A DNA stretch of 64,000 bases from Bacillota bacterium (GTDB lineage: Bacteria > Bacillota > Clostridia > Clostridiales > Clostridiaceae). Positions 54,375 to 61,900 of the stretch are shown in pieces; positions within the stretch are counted from its first letter, which is position 1, and every line of letters starts with the position of its first letter. The notes beneath the pieces are model-generated. The model worked only from the letters and a program-made list of their open reading frames with translations. It had not been told where the DNA came from and ran no database searches. Position numbers and translations under genes: made by a program. The stretch covers positions 1 to 64,000 of the forward strand of contig JAJXWH010000002.1 of the NCBI GenBank assembly GCA_021781745.1, in the 5' to 3' direction.

Positions 54375-54406
54375 GGCAGTAAAAAATATATTAATTCTTT
54401 ACTGCC
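54375..54406 (-). terminator. Hairpin between lanA and lanB (partial terminator)
   Basis: GGCAGTAAA/TTTACTGCC (54398-54406 with 54375-54383), followed on the minus strand by TTTTATT. It lies right after lanA. Such leaky terminators let the precursor be made in excess over the enzymes. Confidence 0.75.
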
Positions 54407-54426
54407 CTCTTTGTGTTAAAAATGAA

Positions 54427-54597
54427 TTAACACTTTATACAAGACTTACATGATACACAAGAGTTTTGTGTAATACACATTAACACGCCTGTGATACAAC
54501 CAGGAGTACATAGAGACTTACTAGTTATAGCTGGTCCTACTTTTGTTGTGTCTGCCTTTACTTTTACGTCTAAATCAAAATCATCTAATTTTCCCAT
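54427..54597 (-). CDS. lanA: Nisin/geobacillin-type lantibiotic precursor (LanA)
   Basis: This 56-residue precursor has a leader with the FDLD box (residues 7-10; the FNLD-type LanB/LanC recognition motif) and a likely cleavage after GPA (residue 23), with Pro at -2. The 33-residue core starts ITSKSLCTPGC, the nisin A/B ring region, then ITGVLMC. It ends in a tail with Thr20/Cys24, Ser23/Cys27, Ser26/Cys30 and Ser29/Cys33, each an i to i+4 pair. Seven Cys and nine Ser/Thr allow seven rings. From memory this is the pattern of geobacillin I, with a few conservative changes. The ATG at 54597 is chosen because GGGAGAAG precedes it; an ATG 15 bases upstream would put five odd residues before the leader. 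Confidence 0.95.
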   Translation of the reverse strand: MGKLDDFDLDVKVKADTTKVGPAITSKSLCTPGCITGVLMCITQNSCVSCKSCIKC

Positions 54598-54746
54598 ATT
54601 CTTCTCCCTCATCTCTCTCTTTTTATTTTTAATAATTTATTTTAATATTAAACTCATTAAATCAGCATATTTCAAATTTCCGGAACATAAGATATATACT
54701 ATATTCAACTTGTCTAATAATAAAATCTAATTTACTTTACATATTT

Positions 54747-54778
54747 ATATTAATACCAAATTATAATATTTTTATAAT
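54747..54778 (-). promoter_or_regulatory. Putative LanR operator and promoter of lanA
   Basis: On the minus strand: ATTATAA (54772-54778), 4 bp, ATTATAA (54761-54767), 8 bp, TAATAT (-10, 54747-54752). It has the same half-sites and spacing as at lanI, lanF and lanP. Confidence 0.6.
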
Positions 54779-54865
54779 GTTTTTACCAAAAGTAAATTTT
54801 ATCACCAAACTCTTTAAAGTTTTTATCTTTTTACCCATATAATGTAATTTGTTATAAAAATAAGA

Positions 54866-54899
54866 TGCATCAAAACGACTCTTAAATCATTTTGATGCA
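54866..54899 (-). terminator. Terminator of the lanF-E-G transcript
   Basis: TGCATCAAAA/TTTTGATGCA, a perfect 10-bp stem (54890-54899 with 54866-54875), followed on the minus strand by TCTTATTTTT. Confidence 0.8.
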
Positions 54900-54920
54900 A
54901 CTAATTTTAAAGATTATCAA

Positions 54921-55697
54921 TTAATCATAACTTTTCTTTCCTTCCCATTTTTCAAACCAGATCATTCCCAAAATTGTTATTAAAATAAAAAATATGCTGA
55001 TGCTTAACATCCCCTTCTGAAGTTGAACATTAAAATATTCAACGGAATTAGTGTTTACTGGAATATAAGCTCCATTTATAAAGGTCCCTGGAAGTAATCC
55101 CCATCTGGCTGGATATGTCCATGGAATAAACATCCATATGCTATCTCCAACTGGAGTTGCTCCCAAAATAGCAGCAATCAAAACTCCCATTGCTCCAATT
55201 CCGATAGATGCCCCCATACCAAACATAAAACTTATTAATAAATCTAAAGAACAAATAGCTATAGATGCAAGGCTCATAAATAAAGCTCCTTGCATAAATA
55301 CTTTAGAATCTATGCTTTCCATATGAATTATAAATTTTAATCCCCAAATCATTATAATTGTTGAAACTATAATATCTATAATTATAATTAAGATTAATAT
55401 AATTAATTTGCTAATATATATTTTAATTCTTGATGCAGGTATGCTTAATAACCCATTAAAGTTTCCTGCATTTTCTTCTTGTTCACATATAAGTGCTGAT
55501 ATTAAAGCTATTCCAATAGGAAGAATAATAGCCATTGCATTGAAAAATGTATCATAATTTTGAATCTGAAATTTATTATGCTTATTATACATTATCATGC
55601 ATATTGAGTAAACTATTGGTGTTATATATGCAATTAACCTTATAGGCGTACGCTTTGTCTTCATCCAATCTGCACATAGCATTTTAATCAATCTCAT
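54921..55697 (-). CDS. lanG: Lantibiotic immunity ABC permease (LanG)
   Basis: This 258-residue permease has six hydrophobic segments and belongs to the ABC-2 type used in LanFEG immunity transporters. It contains ALICEQEENAGNFNGLLSIP (the conserved cytoplasmic EexxG loop) and GVLIAAILGATPVGDSIW. It starts 2 bp after the lanE stop (GAGAGGTGC as ribosome site). With LanE it forms the channel that LanF drives to expel the lantibiotic from the membrane of the producer. Confidence 0.88.
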   Translation of the reverse strand: MRLIKMLCADWMKTKRTPIRLIAYITPIVYSICMIMYNKHNKFQIQNYDTFFNAMAIILPIGIALISALICEQEENAGNFNGLLSIPASRIKIYISKLIILILIIIIDIIVSTIIMIWGLKFIIHMESIDSKVFMQGALFMSLASIAICSLDLLISFMFGMGASIGIGAMGVLIAAILGATPVGDSIWMFIPWTYPARWGLLPGTFINGAYIPVNTNSVEYFNVQLQKGMLSISIFFILITILGMIWFEKWEGKKSYD

Positions 55698-55699
55698 TA

Positions 55700-56446
55700 C
55701 TAATGCACCTCTCGCTTATTAAACCAAATTGATGTAATAAATGATACTGCTGCAAAAAATACTAAAGAAATAACTATACCTTTTACTATTGGATCCGGTG
55801 ATAATAGTGGACTTCCCTCTGGTAATATTGTTCCATTTGGATGTACACCAATAATAGGACACATGAGTCTCAATCCAAAACTCCAAGGAATTAATATCCA
55901 AAAAGATTCGGTAGATGCTATGACCCCTGCTATAATTCCAACTATACTAGTTATAATTGAAATAGCAGTTCCAAATAGCGATGATATAAATAAATGTATA
56001 GGAATTAATACTAAAGATGCAATCCAGCAAACAATAGCTGCTTCAAATATATTTGTAATAGAAATACTCCTATCTCTGACTAATATATTTGATAATATTA
56101 CTACTGTGAATAGCTCTATTGTTGAAATAAAAGTATATGAAGCTATGACACTTATCTTGCTAAACCAAACTGCAGTTTTGCTAATGTTATATAAATATGA
56201 ACTTTTATAATTACCTGACTTTTTTTCTCTCATATGAGCTAAGGAACATAACAAAGCTGTCCCAAGAGGCATAAAAATTAATGGCCACCAATTAAAAACC
56301 ATGCTTATATAATATTTTGATCCATCGGCAATAAAAAACATTATGCAAATTGCGTACATTGCAAAAAATAAGGGTGCTAAAACCATAAGTTTTCTTGAAA
56401 AGGTTCTTTTGCATTTTAAATTCTCAGCTTGAATTATATTAATCAT
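55700..56446 (-). CDS. lanE: Lantibiotic immunity ABC permease (LanE)
   Basis: This 248-residue protein has six hydrophobic segments and the loop SLAHMREKKSGNYKSSYLYN, the counterpart of the loop in LanG. It begins INIIQAENLKCKRTFSRKL, typical of LanE/BcrB-type permeases. It is 3 bp downstream of lanF with an AGGAGG site inside the lanF end, so it is coupled. It is the partner of LanG and LanF in producer self-protection. Confidence 0.88.
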   Translation of the reverse strand: MINIIQAENLKCKRTFSRKLMVLAPLFFAMYAICIMFFIADGSKYYISMVFNWWPLIFMPLGTALLCSLAHMREKKSGNYKSSYLYNISKTAVWFSKISVIASYTFISTIELFTVVILSNILVRDRSISITNIFEAAIVCWIASLVLIPIHLFISSLFGTAISIITSIVGIIAGVIASTESFWILIPWSFGLRLMCPIIGVHPNGTILPEGSPLLSPDPIVKGIVISLVFFAAVSFITSIWFNKREVH

Positions 56447-56449
56447 TTT

Positions 56450-57160
56450 TTAGACTTCCTCCTTTGAATTACATTCTTTCACAACTTCCATAAATAGCTT
56501 CTCTAAGTCCTGATCTTTTTCAATTTTATCTTGATATCCTAACTTTCCGTCACTAATAATTCCAATATAGTCAGCGACTTGTTCCACTTCAGATAATATA
56601 TGGCTTGATAAAATTACTGTTATCCCCCTCCTAGGAAAGCTCTTTATTAAATTACGTAATTCCTGAATTCCTATAGGATCTAATCCATTTGTAGGTTCGT
56701 CTAAGATTAATAATTTAGGATGATTCAAAAGTGCAATTGCAATTCCAAGCCTTTGTTTCATCCCAAGAGAAAATTGAGATGCCTTTTTTTTGTTGGTATT
56801 TTTTAAATCTACAATTTCTAAAACCTCGTCTATACGAGATTTAGGCAAGTTTAATAATTTAATATAAACTTCAAGATTTTCTTTAGCCGTAAGATTTCCA
56901 TATAAAGCTGGAGTTTCAATAAGTGCTCCTATATCCTCAAGCTTTTTTCTACTCCACTTTTCTCCATTAAAGATTATTTGGCCTGATGTTGGATGTAAAA
57001 GACCTGTTATTAACTTTAGGGTAGTCGATTTACCTGCTCCATTCGGTCCAAGCAGCCCATAGATAACATTTTGTTTTACTTTTAATGAAATGTTATTTAC
57101 TGCTATTTGTTTTCCAAAACGCTTAGTTAATTTATCTGTTTCTATAATATATTTTTCCAT
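56450..57160 (-). CDS. lanF: Lantibiotic immunity ABC ATPase (LanF)
   Basis: This 236-residue ATPase has Walker A GPNGAGKST, signature FSLGMKQRLG and Walker B LLILDEPTNGLDP. The Q-loop position reads ALIETPALYGN with Glu instead of Gln, the E-loop described for lantibiotic immunity ATPases. It drives LanEG. GCAAGGAGC precedes the ATG. A putative LanR box lies just upstream (57193-57224), so lanFEG probably has its own inducible promoter. Confidence 0.93.
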   Translation of the reverse strand: MEKYIIETDKLTKRFGKQIAVNNISLKVKQNVIYGLLGPNGAGKSTTLKLITGLLHPTSGQIIFNGEKWSRKKLEDIGALIETPALYGNLTAKENLEVYIKLLNLPKSRIDEVLEIVDLKNTNKKKASQFSLGMKQRLGIAIALLNHPKLLILDEPTNGLDPIGIQELRNLIKSFPRRGITVILSSHILSEVEQVADYIGIISDGKLGYQDKIEKDQDLEKLFMEVVKECNSKEEV

Positions 57161-57192
57161 AAAATAAGCTCCTTGCTTCGTAATTTCAGTTT

Positions 57193-57224
57193 ATTTTAGC
57201 AAGGAACTATAATATATTTATAAT
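57193..57224 (-). promoter_or_regulatory. Putative LanR operator and promoter of lanFEG
   Basis: On the minus strand: ATTATAA (57218-57224), 4 bp, ATTATAG (57207-57213), 8 bp, TAAAAT (-10, 57193-57198). The lanF ATG is about 33 bp further on. Confidence 0.6.
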
Positions 57225-57232
57225 GTAGTAAA

Positions 57233-58699
57233 TTATTTTTTAGTATTTAAAGCATTATAGGCATTAACCAATCCTGAACCATAATATTCTTTTGATTTAT
57301 TACCATCTAATTTTTCAGATGTTTTATAAATTAATTTAGCTACTTCTTTTGGCTTTAGATGACTATCTTTACATAAAATAAGCCCTGCTACCGCTGAAAC
57401 TTTTGGAGCTGCTATTGATGTTCCTTCCACAAACCAATAGTCACCAACTGATGTGCTTAAGCACATATCAAAAATAGAACCAGTTTCAGATGAATCCCCT
57501 CCTGGTGCTGTTATATCTATAAAATTCTTACCATAATTCGAGTACTTTGCAATCTCATCAGTCTTTCCTGTAGCTGAAACATTTATAACACCATCTATAC
57601 TACCTGGAACTTCATAAGTTAACCCTTCATATTTAAAGCCTTTGCTCCCATTTTGATCATTAAGATATTGGGTTAATTTTTTTGTATTTCCACAATCAAT
57701 ACCATCATTTCCTGCTGCTGTGACTATCGTAACATTATGTTTTATTGCATATTTAATTGCTCGTTTATACAATTCATACTCTGCCATATCATCACCTAAT
57801 TTATATTTGACACCAGTCTTTGGATCAGTCCAATAACACTTTCCTTTTAAATCGTATCCTGACATACTCAAATTAATTACTTTTGCTCCATCATCGGTGG
57901 CTTTAATTATTGCTGATGATGCTATGGTTGCATTTGTATTTCCTTCAGAATCAAAAATTCTATAACTCCTAAATCCAATATTAGGTGCTACTCCTTTGGT
58001 TCTCCCATTCGCAGCTATAATTCCCGCTACATATGTGCCATGACCTAATCTATCACCTATATCATTAGGATCTCCAGTTTCTGTTTCATCATTATTAAAC
58101 CCCTTAGGGATGAGATTCTCTCCGCCCATAAAATTTTCTTCTAAATCTGGGTGATCAGCTTTTACTCCTGAGTCCACAATAGCTACCACCACATTGTGAT
58201 TTCCAGTACTTAAATCATAACTCTTTCCATTGTTTGTTACTCTTTTTATGTCCCATTGGTACAAGTTATATAAATCACTACTGCCACTTTCAGAACTATC
58301 CTCATTGTCAGCTTTACTTATAGATTTATTTAGACTCTTATTTAAATTTTTATTGTCTTTAAACTTTATTATTTTTTCTTCTGGTGCTTTAATATTGTGA
58401 TTTGGAGCCAATGAATTTACTGTATTATAATTTTGAATTTCTGGTATTAAATCTGCTTTACATTGAACCTCCAGTCCTCCAACTTCTGAAAATGTATTTA
58501 CTACCTTTCCTCCTGATTTGCTTATAAAATCTTTAACCTGAGTATCAACCTTCTCGTCATTAAATAACACCACTAAATCAATGTTATCTTCTGAATCCTT
58601 TGTCACAGCTTGTACACCAATTCCTGCAAGCGTAGTGCTGGCAAATAAAATCGTAATTAAAATAGAATAAAATTTTTTTAAAAATAGCCTCTTTTTCAT
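57233..58699 (-). CDS. lanP: Subtilisin-like leader peptidase (LanP)
   Basis: This 488-residue serine protease has a signal peptide (about 1-31), a prodomain (about 35-140) and a subtilase domain with catalytic Asp176 (VAIVDSG), His220 (GHGTYVAG), Ser428 (GTSIAAP) and oxyanion Asn331. No sorting signal or membrane anchor follows the domain (it ends in VNAYNALNTKK), so it should be secreted freely. It would remove the leader from exported precursor. The likely -1 residue in LanA is Ala where nisin has Arg, so its pocket should differ from NisP. I chose the ATG at 58699 after GAGGGGAATT; two upstream in-frame ATGs lack a comparable site. Confidence 0.88.
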   Translation of the reverse strand: MKKRLFLKKFYSILITILFASTTLAGIGVQAVTKDSEDNIDLVVLFNDEKVDTQVKDFISKSGGKVVNTFSEVGGLEVQCKADLIPEIQNYNTVNSLAPNHNIKAPEEKIIKFKDNKNLNKSLNKSISKADNEDSSESGSSDLYNLYQWDIKRVTNNGKSYDLSTGNHNVVVAIVDSGVKADHPDLEENFMGGENLIPKGFNNDETETGDPNDIGDRLGHGTYVAGIIAANGRTKGVAPNIGFRSYRIFDSEGNTNATIASSAIIKATDDGAKVINLSMSGYDLKGKCYWTDPKTGVKYKLGDDMAEYELYKRAIKYAIKHNVTIVTAAGNDGIDCGNTKKLTQYLNDQNGSKGFKYEGLTYEVPGSIDGVINVSATGKTDEIAKYSNYGKNFIDITAPGGDSSETGSIFDMCLSTSVGDYWFVEGTSIAAPKVSAVAGLILCKDSHLKPKEVAKLIYKTSEKLDGNKSKEYYGSGLVNAYNALNTKK

Positions 58700-58748
58700 A
58701 ATTCCCCTCTTTTCCTTATTCATTTGACACAATAATCATTATATAACA

Positions 58749-58780
58749 TAAATACCATAATATCCTAATATTTTTATAAT
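58749..58780 (-). promoter_or_regulatory. Putative LanR operator and promoter of lanP
   Basis: On the minus strand: ATTATAA (58774-58780), 4 bp, ATTAGGA (58763-58769, weaker half-site), 8 bp, TATTTA (-10, 58749-58754). The first 15 bp equal the lanA box. An alternative -10 TATAAT lies at 58738-58743. Confidence 0.45.
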
Positions 58781-58851
58781 TTTTGATGGTAATTTGCTAT
58801 TTTATTTTACAAAATACATTACGACAGAATTATGAGGGGATTTATACTAAA

Positions 58852-58897
58852 AAAACTACACATATAAGAAAAATAAATTCCTTATATGCGTAGTTTT
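58852..58897 (-). terminator. Terminator of the NdvB-like gene
   Basis: A 17-bp stem with one mismatch (58852-58868 with 58881-58897), followed on the minus strand by a T tract. Confidence 0.75.
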
Positions 58898-58924
58898 AAT
58901 TTATAAAAGTGTATAAGTTTGATT

Positions 58925-61900
58925 TTATTTAAAATGTACCAGAATATCTAATTTACCTGCGTTTCTTGGAATTAAATTACCTTTGATTGGCTCCCCATTA
59001 ATAATAACTTCTACACTGTTATCTGCATTACTCTGTTCCATATTTGTTGATATGTTTGGTGATCCTTGCATTTTGTTATTATCTTTATTACTTTGTTCCT
59101 TTGATCTTAAGACCTTTATAGTATAGTCTTCTTTTTCATTTGTGATCTTTATCTCAAATTCATTCCAACCACTTGGCACGCAAGGTTTTATACTATAACC
59201 CTTGTCTTCAACTCTTTTAAGTCCTAAAATATTTTCAACTCCAACTCTGTACATCCATCCTGAAGCTCCTGTATACCAACTCCAGCCGCCTCTTCCTGCA
59301 TGAGGTTCTTTTATGTACACGTCTGCTGCCATTACATAAGGTTCAACTTTATAGGTCATGCACTCTAATTCAGTCTTTGAATGATTAATTGGATTTATCA
59401 TATTATAGTACTTTAATGCTTTATCTCCCATATTAAGCTTAGTTAAAGCTAAGATTACCCAAACTGCGGCATGAGTATACTGCCCTCCATTTTCTCTTAC
59501 TCCTGGAACATATCCTTTAATATAACCTGGCTCTAGCTTTGAATTATAAAATGGTGGCGCAAGTAGCAGTATCATTCCCTTGTCTTTTTTAACAAGGTTT
59601 CTATCAACTGCTTCCATTGCTTCAATTCCACGCTCTTTTTGTGCTGCACCTGAAATTATTGCCCAGCTTTGAGCTAAAGAGTCTATTTGACATTCTGGAT
59701 TTTCCCTTGATCCAAGTGGAGTACCATCATCAAAATACGCTCTTCGATACCAGCCTCCGTCCCAGGCATTTTTCTCTAGGTTTTCTCTTATAAATTCTTT
59801 TCTCTCTTCATAATGCTTTTCTGTTTCCATGTCATTTTTCTTTCCAGCAATTTCAATGAAGCTATTTAAAATAGAATATAAGAACCATCCAAGCCATACA
59901 CTTTCTCCTTTTCCTTCGTTTCCAACAGTACTCATTCCATCATTCCAATCTCCACTACCCATTAAAGGAATATTATGAATACCAAATTTCAATCCTTTTT
60001 CAATAGCTTTTAAGCAGTGTTCATATATAGTTCCCTCTTTTGAAGATTGGTTTACTATTGTATATCTTTCATCTTCACCTTCCCTAAGTGGTTCGTCTTC
60101 AAGATAAGGAGCAGTTGCATCTAAGATGTCATAATCTCCTGTAGAACTAATGTATTCAGCCGTTACATAAGGCAGCCATAATAAGTCATCACTAAATCTA
60201 GTTCTTATACCGGAATTAACAACTGGATGCCACCAGTGCTGTACATCACCTTCTACATATTGTCTTGAAGCACTTCGTAAAATTTGAGCTTTTGGTATTT
60301 CAGGTTCTGCTACTCCAAGAGACATGGAATCTTGAAGCTGATCTCTAAACCCATAAGCTCCACCACTTTGATAAAATGCACTTCTACTTAAATATCTACA
60401 GCTTAAGGTTTGATATAGAAGCCATCCATTTAATAAATAATCTAAGGATTTATCTGGTGTCTTAACTTGTATATTTCCGAGGAAATGTCTCCAATATTGT
60501 TTTACCTTATCTAATTCATTTTGTACATTTCCAAAAAACTTATATTTGTCGATAATATTTTCAATATTTTTGACTTCATCCTGCCCAAATAAAATTACCA
60601 GTACCTTCTTTTCACCGGGTCTTATTCTAATTTCAGTACTAGCAGCTAAGCAAGGATCATAAGCTCCTCCACATTTATTACTTAGATTATTATGCTTTAA
60701 AGCTTCAGGGGCAGAAGTTTCCCCGCCTATGCCTATAAATTCTTTGTTATCTCCAGTAAAGCTTATATTCTCTCCACCTAAAATAGTTAGATATGCATTT
60801 AATTTACCAAAATATTCACTATAAGGATTATGGGCTCCTATAAATTTATTAACATTAAGGGAATTTGTCCTTGGACTAGGATTATTATCACCGCTTACTG
60901 CTAATTTGTCCTTTGGTATTTCTCCATTTATATACGTTGAAACATATCTTGAGCTTTCATATTCGTAAACCCCTAAAACAAGTTTAGCATAATAATATAC
61001 AGAAATATCTCTGTCTATATTACTTAAATTTTCTAAAGTTACTCTTTGAATTTTTACTCTTTCATTTTTCGGCGCAAAAATTTCAAGTTTTCCTTTTAAA
61101 TCATAAGCTGTATGTTTAAACACAGAATATCCAAAGCTATGTTTAATTAAATATTCTCCTCCATCCCTAATTGGTTTTGGAGTTATTGAGAAGCAATCTT
61201 TGCTATTATTATCTTTGATATAAAGCGCTTCAGTAATAGGATCTTTAATATAATCATTACTCCAAGGAGTTATTTTATTTTCTCTAGAATTTCCACACCA
61301 AGTATACCCTGAGCCTACTTCTGATATATGGAATCCAAAGTCATCATTAGAAATAACATTTATCCAAGGTGCTGGAGTATTTCTATAATTAGATAATTTA
61401 ATTATGTAGCTATTATCATTTTTATTAAAGCCGCCATATCCATTAAAGAAATCTAGATTATCTGCATTAAAGTCCTCATTTGATGCATGAATATTTTGAG
61501 ATATGTCTAAATCAGCATCAGCTAGGATAGAAATTTCTGAATTATACACCAATTCTCTTTCCTTTTTACTTAGACTCGCTTTCTTTTCTACATCACTAGG
61601 ATTAACTTCACTTTCTGGCTCATCTAGATTTCTAATTATATCATAATTACTTATTACTTCTTCATCATGATCATATACTTCGTAAGGTATATCCATAGCA
61701 TCCACGCTATCATCTTGGAATTTATCTGTAAAACGTGCTTTATTCCTTAATGCTATACGCGAGTTTAATCCTTCTTCATTTAAGTCCATATATGTATTTA
61801 AATTTTTCTCAGAATACACATATGAATTCAAGCTATTCTTGCTATTTACATATATTCTACAAACACCTATGAGCAGCTTAACAATTTCAATATTTATTGT

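Larger units (their letters stand above)
54598..54920 (-). other. Intergenic region upstream of lanA
   Basis: 323 bp without a gene. It holds the lanG terminator (54866-54899), the putative LanR box and promoter (54747-54778) and an unusually long leader of about 140 nt before the lanA start. No other precursor peptide was found on either strand. Confidence 0.6.

Noticed and set aside
54491-54730. Plus-strand frame over lanA
   Set aside because: It is antisense to a clear lantibiotic precursor and its leader region, with no ribosome site.
54598-54920. A second lanA-like precursor upstream of lanA
   Set aside because: Both strands were read; no Cys-rich short frame with a leader motif is present.
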